A DNA stretch of 64,000 nucleotides from Streptomyces ficellus (GCF_030406405.1 NZ_JAUEPL010000039.1:1-64000), one strand, 5' to 3'. Positions 1 through 8,444 are shown, counted from the stretch's first letter. Program-made: numbers and translations. Notes: generated from the letters alone by a model not told the origin.

Positions 1-1
1 G

Positions 2-226
2 TCCGCCTCGGCACTGGGGACCGAGACATTCGCCGCCGACGCGGCGGGCACCCCCGGTGCCGTCGCCGGCCACAGCGTCGGTGAGATCACCGCCGCCGCG
101 TTCGCCGGCGTCCTCGACGACACGGCCACGCGTCCGTACGAAGCCGAGCGCGGCACGGCGGGGCGATGCCGGGCAGGGCGCCCGGCGGGCGGCGCCGGAC
201 GTGCGGCGCCGGGCCGGGGGCGGTAG
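2..226 (+). pseudogene. fabD: Truncated malonyl-CoA:ACP transacylase (FabD) fragment
   Basis: The first 40 or so codons in this frame read like the middle of actinobacterial FabD, with the nucleophile motif AGHSVGEITAAAFAGVLDD (the GHSxG serine). FabD loads malonate onto acyl carrier protein in fatty acid synthesis. After about position 129 the similarity stops abruptly; the frame stays open to a stop at 224-226 but encodes a Gly/Arg/Ala-rich tail unlike FabD. The 5' part is outside the window, so whether a start exists is unknown. A break in the middle of the acyltransferase domain, followed within 10 bp by an unrelated gene, points to a recombination remnant. A PKS acyltransferase origin is possible but the motif context fits FabD better. 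Confidence 0.6.
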
Positions 227-235
227 ACACGAAAG

Positions 236-709
236 GTGCAGACCTTCCTGCCGTACCCGCGGTTCACCGAATGCGCCGAAGCACTGGACCTCCGGCGCCT
301 GGGCAAGCAGCGGGTGGAAGCGCTCCAGGTGCTGCGCGGGCTCACCGTGCCGGGGTACGGATGGCGGCGGCACCCGGCCGTACGGATGTGGACCGGGTAC
401 GAGGAGGCGCTGGTCCGCTACGGGCTGGACGTGTGCGAGGCCTGGACCGCCAAGGGCCACCGCGACACCTGCGCCGCCTCCCTGGTCGCCGGCTACCACG
501 CCGTCCGGCCGGGCGCGCCCATCCGCCGGCAGGCGGAGCTCGCCGCGGAGGGAGAGCTACCGCCCTGGCTCGGCGACCCCGCCTTCCACCTCAGCCACCA
601 ATCCGCCCTGCTGCGCAAGGACCCGGGCTTCTACGGGACGCGCTTCACCGGGGTCCGGGACGACCTGCCGTATGTGTGGCCCGGCTCCGACCGGGACCCG
701 GAGGTCTGA
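236..709 (+). CDS. MSMEG_6728-type protein, pyrimidine-dimer glycosylase-like family
   Basis: 157 residues. The N-terminus MQTFLPYPRFTECAEALD followed by RRLGKQRVEALQVLRGL is the hallmark of the actinobacterial MSMEG_6728 family, which is placed in the Pyr_excise (T4 endonuclease V-like) superfamily. The role in DNA repair is inferred from that superfamily only; no activity is shown for this group that I know of. The conserved MQTFLPYP start sets the GTG at 236; the purine run GAAAG touches it directly, so translation may be poor or start signals atypical. It sits alone, ending about 100 bp before a convergent lipoprotein gene. Confidence 0.8.
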   Translation: MQTFLPYPRFTECAEALDLRRLGKQRVEALQVLRGLTVPGYGWRRHPAVRMWTGYEEALVRYGLDVCEAWTAKGHRDTCAASLVAGYHAVRPGAPIRRQAELAAEGELPPWLGDPAFHLSHQSALLRKDPGFYGTRFTGVRDDLPYVWPGSDRDPEV

Positions 710-809
710 TCGAGTTCGCCACGTCAGCGTGGTGAGCGAGGCCCCTGCTCGGCGCGCGTCGGCCCGGCCATGGGTTCGGGTGTTTGGGTGTTTGGGTGGT
801 GGGACGGTC

Positions 810-1661
810 TCAGCGGGTGCGTACCGCGGTGACGGTGAAGCGTTCCACCTCGGCGATGTGCCCGCCCGTGGACGCGACGATGGTCAGCACCGGATCGGTC
901 GCCTTGGTGAAGGAGACCGAAGACGACCACGGCTGGTTGCTGCCGCCGGCCGGGGGGCAGCACGACTCGCCCAGCGGCGCCTTGGAGGACGGCTGACGGA
1001 TCTGTACGCGGATGCTTTCGTCCACGCCGGTGATGCGCCCGCCGGTCCGTACCGGGGAGCGGACGACGGACCCGTAGGCGGGCTTGGTCATGGAGAAGGT
1101 CGTGTCGTCGGTTCCCACGACCTCCCACGGGGCGTTCGGGCCGGTGCCGTACCGCACCAGGTGAATGACCGCCGCGCTGCCCGAGGACTCGGGGCCGCTC
1201 AGGCCCACGCCGATGCGGGCCTGCGTAGCGGTGACGGACCGCTTGGTGACGCGGTCGATCTCGCGGAAGCCCAGGTAATCCTGAGTGAACGACAGCGCCG
1301 TCTGCTCGGGGTCCAGATGCCAGGGCTGGTGGCCGCCGGCCGCGAACGCGCGCTCCCAGGCCTGGGCTTGGGCGAGTGTCGTGAAGGGCCACATCGGCTG
1401 CAGGCGCCCGACGCCGATGAGCGGCGCGCTGCTGGTGGGCGCCGGTGTCGTCGGCGACAGCGCGCTCGGTGCGGGGGCGGACGTGGTCGGGGACTGCGTC
1501 TTCACGCTGGGCGTGGGCGTCGAGAGTGACGGTGACGAGGCAGTCGGCGTGGGGGACGGCGGTGGCGTGTCGCGGGGCTCGCCGGAGGGATCGCAGGCGA
1601 TGAGCAGCAGGCCCGTTACGGCGGTTACGGCACAGACGCGGAAGGGGAGCGTGATCTTCAT
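810..1661 (-). CDS. Secreted lipoprotein of unknown function
   Basis: 283 residues. An N-terminal signal peptide ends in a lipobox LLLIAC (Cys23), so the protein should be lipid-anchored on the outer face of the membrane. Residues about 25-80 are a Pro/Thr/Ser-rich spacer. The C-terminal half is a compact beta-rich region with a CC pair (near residue 240); its layout resembles spore-germination or Gmad-type extracellular domains in streptomycete lipoproteins, but I cannot assign a family. The ATG at 1661 is chosen because it places the basic n-region directly before the hydrophobic core. Upstream reading in frame is Arg-rich and not credible. Confidence 0.75.
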   Translation of the reverse strand: MKITLPFRVCAVTAVTGLLLIACDPSGEPRDTPPPSPTPTASSPSLSTPTPSVKTQSPTTSAPAPSALSPTTPAPTSSAPLIGVGRLQPMWPFTTLAQAQAWERAFAAGGHQPWHLDPEQTALSFTQDYLGFREIDRVTKRSVTATQARIGVGLSGPESSGSAAVIHLVRYGTGPNAPWEVVGTDDTTFSMTKPAYGSVVRSPVRTGGRITGVDESIRVQIRQPSSKAPLGESCCPPAGGSNQPWSSSVSFTKATDPVLTIVASTGGHIAEVERFTVTAVRTR

Positions 1662-1894
1662 TGATGCCCCAGGAAACGAGTACCGACCGTCGGCACTGTC
1701 TGTGCGACCATCTTGCCACCGGTCCGGCCCTCTAAACAAAGTCGTCCGTGAACGGGGCGCGTCCGCCGACGAAATGACCCGCCCTCCTCGAAGTCCGGCC
1801 GGTGTCCGCGCTCCTCGGACCAGCGAGTTCCTCGCGGGCCGAAGGAAGTTGATCCGCCTTTCGCACACGCCTGCGCTGCCGGGCAGGCTCACCG

Positions 1895-2077
1895 TCATGG
1901 TGGTCGCGGGATGTTCCAGGAACCGGGGTGACGCAGGCCGGGACAGTGCTGCTCGGTGACGGGACCGTCGTACGGGTGGAGTTGGACGGGCATGGCGCAG
2001 CGCCCCGACTCGGCGAGCGTGGAGTCCGGGATCAAGGTGTCCCCGGAAGCGGGGGTGGTGGTCGAGTCGGTGGTCAT
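1895..2077 (-). CDS. Small ORF coupled to the TetR gene, possibly truncated
   Basis: 60 codons starting MTTDSTTTPASGDTL and ending in NIPRPP. Its ATG overlaps the TGA of the upstream tetR gene (ATGA), a classic coupling arrangement, which is the main support for it. The sequence reads like the N-terminal part of a larger soluble protein (it includes AMPVQLHPYDGPVTEQ), and the next 230 bp to the lipoprotein start hold no convincing continuation in any frame, so it may be the stump of a lost gene. No family recognised. Confidence 0.4.
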   Translation of the reverse strand: MTTDSTTTPASGDTLIPDSTLAESGRCAMPVQLHPYDGPVTEQHCPGLRHPGSWNIPRPP

Positions 2078-2643
2078 GGCCGGGGCCAGTTCCGCAGCAG
2101 GGCGTCGAGGGCGTCCAGGATCCGTGACCAGGTTTCTTGCGTGTCGGGGGCGCTGTGGCTGAAGCTTCCCGCCATCTCCAGGCTGACGTAGCCGTGGAAG
2201 ACACTGCCCAGCAGCCGGACGGCGTGGGTCTGGTCCGGCTCCGTCAGGTCGTAGCCGCGCAGGATGGCGCGCGTCATCTGCGCGTGCCTGCCCCCGGCGC
2301 TGGCGGCGGCCGTCTCCGGGTCGAGCCTGAGCTGCGCCGCGGCGTAGCGGCCGGGGTGCTCGCGGGCGTAGTCGCGGTAGGCGTTCGCGAACGCCGCCAG
2401 GGCGTCTTTGCCTGCCCGCCCGGCCAGGGCGGCGGCCACCCGGTCGGCGAGTTCCGCCAGGGCCAGCAGAGCGATCCTGGTCTTCAAATCCTGTGAGTTC
2501 TTCAGGTGCGAGTACAGACTCGCGTCCTTGACGCCGAACCGCCGGGCGAGCGCCGAGACGGTCACCTTGTCGAAGCCGACCTCGTCGGCCAGTTCCGCCC
2601 CCGCCCGCGTGAGACGTTCCGCGGTCAGCCCTGCTCTCGCCAT
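2074..2643 (-). CDS. TetR/AcrR-family transcriptional regulator
   Basis: 189 residues. Residues about 12-53 form a TetR helix-turn-helix (GFDKVTVSALARRFGV then ASLYSHLKN, with the conserved Tyr-x-His). The C-terminal half (AHAxRLLxSVFHGYVSLEMAG-like stretch) matches the WHG ligand-binding type of TetR_C. Two ATGs lie two codons apart; the downstream one at 2643 is preferred because GAGGA sits 6 nt before it and abuts the other. It is divergent from an FBP-domain gene across a 70-bp spacer carrying a perfect palindrome, so it very likely represses itself and probably that neighbour. Ligand unknown. Confidence 0.9.
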   Translation of the reverse strand: MARAGLTAERLTRAGAELADEVGFDKVTVSALARRFGVKDASLYSHLKNSQDLKTRIALLALAELADRVAAALAGRAGKDALAAFANAYRDYAREHPGRYAAAQLRLDPETAAASAGGRHAQMTRAILRGYDLTEPDQTHAVRLLGSVFHGYVSLEMAGSFSHSAPDTQETWSRILDALDALLRNWPRP

Positions 2644-2678
2644 GACCATCCTCGTACAGCCGGAATCGATTAAGCATT

Positions 2679-2697
2679 TGCCTAATCATATTAGGCA
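2679..2697. promoter_or_regulatory. Palindromic operator for the TetR regulator
   Basis: Perfect 8+8 bp inverted repeat TGCCTAAT-cat-ATTAGGCA in the short AT-rich gap between the divergent tetR and FBP genes, 36 bp from one start and 17 bp from the other. Size, symmetry and location fit a TetR dimer site controlling both promoters. Confidence 0.75.
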
Positions 2698-2713
2698 GCT
2701 TACTTTACCCCCT

Positions 2714-3205
2714 ATGAAGCCGCTGACTGAGCAAGAGATCCGTGCCGCGTTCCTGAACTGCACCAAGGGCGAGGCGAAGCGCCTGTCCGTCCCGAGGGAC
2801 CTGGCCGACCGGCCGTGGGACGACCTGGACTTCCTCGGCTGGCGGGACCCGCAGGGCCCCGACCGCGCCTACCTCGTGACCGAGGGCGAAGGCCGCCCGA
2901 AGGCCCTCGCGCTGCGCTGCCCGAGCCCGGCCTCGTGGCAGCCGCGCCGCAGCATGTGCTCGATGTGCCTGACCACCCACACCGGAGGCGTCTCCCTGAT
3001 GGTCGCGCCGAAGGCGGGGAAGGCCGGCCAGCAGGGAGACTCGGTGGGTGCCTACTTCTGCGCCGACCTGGCGTGCTCGCTGTACGTACGCGGCAAGAAG
3101 GACGCGGGCATCGGCGGACGGCTTCACGAGTCGCTCACCACGGAGGAGAAGATCCAGCGGACCGTGGCGAACGTCGCCGCGTTCATCGCCAAGGTGACCG
3201 CGTGA
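2714..3205 (+). CDS. FBP-domain protein (FusB/EF-G-binding-like treble-clef zinc finger)
   Basis: 163 residues. The C-terminal region carries C82-x2-C85 (SMCSMCLTTHTGGVSL) and C116-x4-C121 (YFCADLACSLYVRG), the four-Cys treble clef of the FBP_C family related to FusB, which binds elongation factor G and rescues it from fusidic acid-stalled ribosomes. Whether this homologue protects translation is inference. The ATG at 2714 is the first codon of conserved sequence (MKPLTEQEIRAAF); no Shine-Dalgarno is visible, so it may be leaderless, with the palindromic operator centred 26 bp upstream. Control by the divergent TetR protein is likely. Confidence 0.85.
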   Translation: MKPLTEQEIRAAFLNCTKGEAKRLSVPRDLADRPWDDLDFLGWRDPQGPDRAYLVTEGEGRPKALALRCPSPASWQPRRSMCSMCLTTHTGGVSLMVAPKAGKAGQQGDSVGAYFCADLACSLYVRGKKDAGIGGRLHESLTTEEKIQRTVANVAAFIAKVTA

Positions 3206-3209
3206 CGCG

Positions 3210-3764
3210 TCAGAACGAGACGTCGAAATAGTCGATGTCGGTGAATTCGACTTCGAGGTTCTCGGCGCGGCGTCCGTTGTCCTTGAAGTAGATCTCCTGC
3301 AGGCCCTCGGCCACGATCTCACGCATCCGCCGGTCGTCGGCGCCCTGTCGCTGCGCCTCGAAGAGACGGTTGGCGTAGTCCGGGGGGAGGTGGACGGTCA
3401 GCCGGCGCAGCCGGCCGTCGTCGGTGGTGCCGATGGGCGCGGTGTAGCCGAAGCGCGCACGGGTTTCGACGGTGATGCCGGTGGCGGTGGCGGCCTCCTG
3501 GCGGCGGCGCTTGCGGACCTGGGGCTGCCAGCGGGCGCGGACTTCGGCGTCGATGCGGTCGGCGATGCCCTTGGGCGGGTTCTTCCGCTCCCCCTTGCGG
3601 TAACGCTCCACCGAGCGCTGTGTGACACCGAGGAGTTCGGCGACGGCCCTGGTCGTCCTGAGCTTGCCGAGGAGGAAGTTGACGCGGGCCTGGGTCGACT
3701 TGGGAGGGTTGCGAGTGAACGCCTCCTGCTCGGCGCGCTCCAAAGCGTCCTCGATGTCCCCCAC
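3210..3764 (-). CDS. tpg: Telomere-protecting terminal protein Tpg
   Basis: 184 residues, the usual Tpg length. Residues 38-62 are a helix-turn-helix (TRAVAELLGVTQRSVERYRK) followed by a basic stretch (RARWQPQVRKRRRQ), then the conserved C-terminal half ending DIDYFDVSF. In Streptomyces, Tpg is covalently attached to the 5' ends of linear chromosomes and plasmids and primes end patching of the lagging-strand gap. GTG start at 3764, with GGAGAG 7 nt upstream lying in the end of tap; only 3 bp separate the two genes, so they are co-transcribed and probably coupled. Confidence 0.95.
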   Translation of the reverse strand: MGDIEDALERAEQEAFTRNPPKSTQARVNFLLGKLRTTRAVAELLGVTQRSVERYRKGERKNPPKGIADRIDAEVRARWQPQVRKRRRQEAATATGITVETRARFGYTAPIGTTDDGRLRRLTVHLPPDYANRLFEAQRQGADDRRMREIVAEGLQEIYFKDNGRRAENLEVEFTDIDYFDVSF

Positions 3765-3767
3765 GGC

Positions 3768-6200
3768 CTACTCTCCTTCGTCCATGACGGCGTCGCCGCC
3801 CTTGATGTGGCGGGCGGGGTTGTAACCCTTCTCCATCAGGTCGACCGCCCAGGCCATCTCCTCGACGCCCTCCAGCTTGGCCAGACCTGGCGCGGGGCCG
3901 ACGCGGAAGACGCCCGGGACGGCCTTTCCGTCGTCGGTGCGCGGCAGGAAGTCGAGCGGGCTGGGACCGGCGGAAGGGTAGACGACACAGTCGGAGAGGA
4001 CCGCGAGCGGGTACTGACCGCTCGTCTTCGCCATGTTGAGCATCTTGCGGTGCATGTTGACCCGCGCCTTGGAGATGATCGCGGCCCGGATGTCCGGGCG
4101 CCACGTCGGGCGCTCCAGCGCGGGCCAGCGCTCGCCGTCGCGGTAGTGGCGGCCCTGCGGGCGCTCACGCAGCTTGCCGACGCCGCCCTTGACCGTGGAC
4201 TTGATCGCCGACAGCACCATGTCGACCATGCGGTGCCGGCCCACCGTACGGAGCAGGGCGTCGTCGTCCATCCGCGCGAGTGCGTCCAGGTCGCAGGCGT
4301 CGGCGAGCAGCAGGCCCGTGGCCCGCGGCTGGTGCTCGCGGATCGCGGCGCGCAGGTCGTCGGGGCCGGTGAGCCCGGCCTTGGCGGCGGGCAGGTGCCG
4401 GATCTGGTCCAGGTCGGTGTCGCCGGTCCTCTTCAGCAGCTGGTGGAGGGCCATGCGGGCGAGGAAGCCGCGCTCGTCGAGGTCCTTGGTGATGCCGAGG
4501 TCGGCCAGGGAGCCGACGTAGGCGTCCCTGAGCCGGTCGTGCCACGGGTCCAGGTACGCGCCGGTCTCCTGCCGCAGGAACGCCTTGACGGGCGTGACGT
4601 CGTAGCCGAGCTCGACCGCGTACGCCACGGTGGGGGTGGCGTACCAGGCAGGGCCCTCGGGGCGCAGACCGGACGGTGTGAACGGGCTCGGGAGGCGCGG
4701 GTCCACCTCCACGTGGGACAGGTCCACGAACCAGCTGCCGGGGACCTTCTTGTCGAACACCGGCCGCTCGACCTCGACCGGCTCGCCCAGGCCCACGGTG
4801 AGGCGGGCGGCGGCGGCGAGGAACGCGGTGTTGAGGTCGAGGCCCACGGCCCACGGCAGGGCGCACTCCTCGCCGGTGAGCAGATCCGGGTCGCGGACCC
4901 ACTGGTACGCCTCCTCGTCCAGGAACCCTTCGGTCCACCCCTGGGCGACCGGGTGCTCCGGCGTGGCCTCCGGCGGCGCCGGGTCGGTCGCGGAGCCCAG
5001 GGAACCAGGGTTGTGGCCCTGGACCCACTCGCCGGTCGCCTCGTCCTTCACCGCGCGGGTCGGCGGTCGCAGCGCCGTCATCAGCTCCAGCCCCGACACG
5101 GCCGTGGAGCCGCGCGGGGTGATGACGCGCTGGGCGTAGACGCCGAGAACGCGGGCGAGTTCCGCCGGCGGCAGGTCGGCGGCGTCACCCCAGGCGCGGG
5201 CGTCAAGCGCGTCCCACGACAGGATGGCCAGCTGTACGCACTGGCGCCGGCCGGCCGTGGCGGGGCGGTAGACGCGCGCCCACGGGCCGAAGCCCCGCTG
5301 GGTGAGCCTCCACTTGGTACGGGCAAGCTGCTTGACGACCGGGTGGTCCTCCGGCAGCCGCAGCGAGCGGCGGGCCTCCGGGCCCTCCAGCCTGGGCGGG
5401 AGCCCGAACCGTACGGCCGCCGACTCGGTCAGCACGATCAGTGGGTCGGAGTCCTTGCCGTACCGGTGCAGCCGCGGCGCGCCGATGCCGGACTCGTTCA
5501 GAGTCCAGTCGACCAGCTGGGGGATGGTCTCGGCCGGGCACTCCATGACCAAGCCCCCGAGGCAGTACGCCGTGCCGTCACCGTCCAGCACCGCGAGCGG
5601 GCCACTGGAAAACCGCGGGTCGATGCTGGGCTTCGCCGCCGGAGCGGCCGTGCGCGCCGGACGCCGCGACGACGAACGAGGCGCGGGGTCCGGCGTGGCG
5701 GGGCCAACGGCGGCGGGTGCGGGAACGGCGGCGGCGGATGGGGCGGCGGGAGACGGCGCGGCGGCGGCGGTCGGCGCGGGGACGGGGGACGGCGCCGGGG
5801 CGGTGGTCGGCGCGGCCGACTCTGCGAGGCGGGCCACGTTCTCCGGCGTGGACGCCGCCTCGGAGCCGGGCTCGGGCTGCGAGTCAGGCTGAGGCTCCCA
5901 CTCCCGCTCGGCCTGCGGCGTCGGCTTCGGCTTCGGCTTCGGCTCGGCCTCCACCGGGTACTTCGCCGCCCAGCCCTCCAGCAGCCGCTGGTACGCCTGC
6001 CGACGCGGTGCGCGCGGCTCGCTGCGGCCGCTCTCCCAGTTCTTCACCGTCTGCGTCGACGTCCTCAGCGCCTGCGCGAGACGCGCCTGGGTGATGCCGG
6101 CGGCCTCACGCAGCCTGGCGCGCTCGTCGGGCGACGGCAACTGCGGCTCGCCCTCCAGCAACGCATCCACTGCCGCGAACAGCTCTTCCTCGGTCGGCAT
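3768..6200 (-). CDS. tap: Telomere-associated protein Tap
   Basis: 810 residues. Residues about 27-62 are an XRE-type helix-turn-helix (AAGITQARLAQALRTSTQTVKNWESG); residues 85-192 form a Pro/Ala/Glu-rich low-complexity linker (KPKPKPTPQ repeats, then APSPVPAP-type runs); from about residue 193 the conserved Tap body follows (AVLDGDGTAYCLGGLV, GLDLNTAFLAAAARL). Tap binds telomeric 3' overhang DNA and recruits Tpg for end patching. ATG at 6200 is fixed by a textbook GGAGGTGATC site directly upstream. The protein is longer than the classic Streptomyces Tap (about 740 residues), mostly because of the linker. First gene of the tap-tpg pair. Confidence 0.95.
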   Translation of the reverse strand: MPTEEELFAAVDALLEGEPQLPSPDERARLREAAGITQARLAQALRTSTQTVKNWESGRSEPRAPRRQAYQRLLEGWAAKYPVEAEPKPKPKPTPQAEREWEPQPDSQPEPGSEAASTPENVARLAESAAPTTAPAPSPVPAPTAAAAPSPAAPSAAAVPAPAAVGPATPDPAPRSSSRRPARTAAPAAKPSIDPRFSSGPLAVLDGDGTAYCLGGLVMECPAETIPQLVDWTLNESGIGAPRLHRYGKDSDPLIVLTESAAVRFGLPPRLEGPEARRSLRLPEDHPVVKQLARTKWRLTQRGFGPWARVYRPATAGRRQCVQLAILSWDALDARAWGDAADLPPAELARVLGVYAQRVITPRGSTAVSGLELMTALRPPTRAVKDEATGEWVQGHNPGSLGSATDPAPPEATPEHPVAQGWTEGFLDEEAYQWVRDPDLLTGEECALPWAVGLDLNTAFLAAAARLTVGLGEPVEVERPVFDKKVPGSWFVDLSHVEVDPRLPSPFTPSGLRPEGPAWYATPTVAYAVELGYDVTPVKAFLRQETGAYLDPWHDRLRDAYVGSLADLGITKDLDERGFLARMALHQLLKRTGDTDLDQIRHLPAAKAGLTGPDDLRAAIREHQPRATGLLLADACDLDALARMDDDALLRTVGRHRMVDMVLSAIKSTVKGGVGKLRERPQGRHYRDGERWPALERPTWRPDIRAAIISKARVNMHRKMLNMAKTSGQYPLAVLSDCVVYPSAGPSPLDFLPRTDDGKAVPGVFRVGPAPGLAKLEGVEEMAWAVDLMEKGYNPARHIKGGDAVMDEGE

Positions 6201-6242
6201 GATCACCTCCGGCCCGGAACCTAGCACAATTTAACCCCGGAT

Positions 6243-6926
6243 TTAGCCAGCGCTTTGAGGTTTGCGGCCCGTGGCCGAGGCGAAGCCCAGCCAGGTGTGC
6301 CGGTTGCCCGCCCAGCACCAGCCGACCTTGGGGGCGTCGCGTCGCTCGCGGCCGTCCCGCCCCGTGCCGTTGCTGATCCAGATGGCCGGGGTACGGGCGT
6401 CCAGGGCACCGTTCGCCTTGCGCAACCGGGAGCCGATGGTCATGAAGCAGTGGTCGCGCTCCAGTACCGCAGGCTGCTGGAGCACCCAGTGGATGCCCTC
6501 GGTGAGCAGCAGCGGGGTGCGGCCCTTCGCGATGAGGGCGGGCAGTGCCTCGTCCGGGCTCCAGTTGGCCATGAGGTCGCCGCGGTCGAGGCCGCTGACC
6601 AGGTAGAGGGGGGCGTCGGGCAGCTCGACGGTATCGAGGGGGGCGAAGCGGTCGACGTCGGTCATGTCGGCGACGACGAAGCCGGGCTTGCCGCCGTGGC
6701 GGAGCAGCGGCGCGAGGGCGGAGGCGGGAGCGCGGTCCGGGTGGACGGCGAGCAGAACGTCGCTGTCGCCTCCGCCCGCGCCCTCGGCGAAGGCGCGCAG
6801 CTCGGCGGCGGGCATCCCGGCGAGCTCGTGCACCCCGAGCTCGATGAGGTGTTCCGCCTGGGTGATCAGCGGCGGCAGAGCGGTCACGGTGGCGGAGGCA
6901 GTGGCGTTGGGCGCGGTTTCGGGCAC
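6243..6926 (-). CDS. DUF5701 family protein
   Basis: 227 residues from the GTG at 6926, which has GGGAG 4 nt upstream; an ATG at 7016 in frame would add an unlikely Pro/Thr-rich extension. The core (LIELGVHELAGMPAAELRAFA, SDVLLAVHPDRAPASALAPLL, MTDVDRFAP) matches the DUF5701 family of actinobacteria, of unknown biochemical role. Lies 42 bp upstream of tap on the same strand; readthrough into tap is possible, though an AT-rich stretch between them may hold a separate tap promoter. Confidence 0.8.
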   Translation of the reverse strand: MPETAPNATASATVTALPPLITQAEHLIELGVHELAGMPAAELRAFAEGAGGGDSDVLLAVHPDRAPASALAPLLRHGGKPGFVVADMTDVDRFAPLDTVELPDAPLYLVSGLDRGDLMANWSPDEALPALIAKGRTPLLLTEGIHWVLQQPAVLERDHCFMTIGSRLRKANGALDARTPAIWISNGTGRDGRERRDAPKVGWCWAGNRHTWLGFASATGRKPQSAG

Positions 6927-7110
6927 GGTACTCCCTTGGTTCGCGGTTGGCGGCGGAGCAGTGGGCCCGGGGTGAACGAAACGGCCTGCCGGCATATTCC
7001 CGGCCGCTTCGTTCAACTCCGCCTGGCCTGCTGCCTACTTGACCTGGTGGACGGGTGAGCTCCACCGTTCCGTGGTAGCCAACCGTTTCGGACTCCTGAA
7101 GGGTTCCGCC

Positions 7111-8352
7111 GTGAACCAGCAATCCGCCCCGATCGTCCTCGACCCCACCGGCGCCGACCGGCACGCCGAGCACCGACTGCTGCGCGCCCAGGGTGCCGCC
7201 GCCCGCGTCGACTTACTCGGCGTGCAGGCGTGGGCCGTCACAGCGCCCGATCTGCTGAAGGAGCTGCTGACCAGTTCCTCCGTGTCGAAGGACGCCCGTC
7301 GGCACTGGCCGGAGTTCGACAGCGTCATCGCACGCTGGCCGCTTGCCCTGTGGGTCGCCGTGAACAACATGTTCACCGCGTACGGCACTGATCACCGCAG
7401 GCTGCGCCGGCTGGTCGCCCCCGCGTTCAGTGCCCGCCGCATCGCCTCGCTGGAAAAGACCGTCGACGACATCGTCACTCGCCTTCTCGACGCTCTGGAG
7501 GCCACCACTCCGCCCGGCGAGCCGGCTGATCTGCGCGAACAGCTCGCCGCTCCGCTGCCGATCGCCGTCATCGGCCACCTCATGGGCCTGCCCGAGAACC
7601 GGTGGCACGGCTTCCGCGCGCTGGTCGACGGCGTCTTCGACACCACGCTCACCTCCGAGCAGTCCGCCACGAACACTGAACGGCTCTACGGAATCCTGGA
7701 CGACCTCATCGCCGCGAAGCGGGCCGAGCCCGGCGACGACATGACGTCCGTACTCATCGCGTCCCGCGACGCGGACGGCGACGGGTCGGCACTGACCGAG
7801 CAGGAGCTGCGCGACACGCTCCTGTTGATGATCAGCGCGGGGTACGAGACCACGGTCAACGTCATCGACCAGGCCATCACCGCACTGCTCACCCACCCCG
7901 ATCAGCTTCAGCATGTCCGCGCAGGCCGCGCCGACTGGACCGATGTCGTCGAGGAGACCCTGCGCCACGAGCCGGCCGCCAAGCACGTGCCCCTGCGCTA
8001 CGCCCTCGCCGACATCCCGCTGCCGGACGGACAGACCATCGCGAAGGGCGACGCGATCCTCGCCTCGTACGCCGCGGCCAACCGCCACCCGGACTGGCAC
8101 GGTCCCGACGCCGACGCCTTCGACATCACCCGGGTCACCAAGGACCACCTCGCCTTCGGTCACGGCGTCCACTTCTGTCTCGGCGCGCCCCTCGCCCGCC
8201 TCGAAATCACGGCCGTCCTCAAGGCGTTCTTCCACCGGTTCCCGCAGGCGGAACTAGCGGTCGTGCCAAGCGAGTTGGAGGCCCTCGCCTCTTTGATCAG
8301 CAACGGCCACCAGGCGCTCCCCGTCCGTCTTCGTCCCCGAACGGCGGCCTGA
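7111..8352 (+). CDS. Cytochrome P450 with an in-frame TTA codon
   Basis: 413 residues. Landmarks in order: I-helix AGYETT (about residue 242-247, the oxygen-activating Thr present), ExxR in EETLRHEP, and the haem loop FGHGVHFCLGAPLAR with ligand Cys356. A soluble bacterial class P450 that would need ferredoxin and reductase from elsewhere; no partner is adjacent. GTG at 7111 is chosen for the GAAGGG site 8 nt upstream; the frame stays open 24 codons further up. Codon 35 (7213-7215) is TTA, the rare leucine codon read by the bldA tRNA in Streptomyces, suggesting production only at late growth. Substrate not predictable. Confidence 0.9.
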   Translation: MNQQSAPIVLDPTGADRHAEHRLLRAQGAAARVDLLGVQAWAVTAPDLLKELLTSSSVSKDARRHWPEFDSVIARWPLALWVAVNNMFTAYGTDHRRLRRLVAPAFSARRIASLEKTVDDIVTRLLDALEATTPPGEPADLREQLAAPLPIAVIGHLMGLPENRWHGFRALVDGVFDTTLTSEQSATNTERLYGILDDLIAAKRAEPGDDMTSVLIASRDADGDGSALTEQELRDTLLLMISAGYETTVNVIDQAITALLTHPDQLQHVRAGRADWTDVVEETLRHEPAAKHVPLRYALADIPLPDGQTIAKGDAILASYAAANRHPDWHGPDADAFDITRVTKDHLAFGHGVHFCLGAPLARLEITAVLKAFFHRFPQAELAVVPSELEALASLISNGHQALPVRLRPRTAA

Positions 8353-8444
8353 CGGGACCCCGCCCGCGCGCTGATCAGGGGGCCGGATTCCGCGCCGTCC
8401 CCGCGCCGTACCCGCTCAGTGCCGCTCAGTGCCGTGGGCACCGG

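Noticed and set aside
3210..6200. Telomere or palindromic chromosome end near tap-tpg
   Set aside because: No series of closely spaced palindromes with GCA-type loops was seen; the window continues with ordinary genes on both sides.
3390..6224. 944-codon open frame on the plus strand through tap and tpg
   Set aside because: It is antisense to two clearly recognised genes with good ribosome sites; the predicted protein is Val/Gly/Arg-rich low complexity caused by the high GC content.
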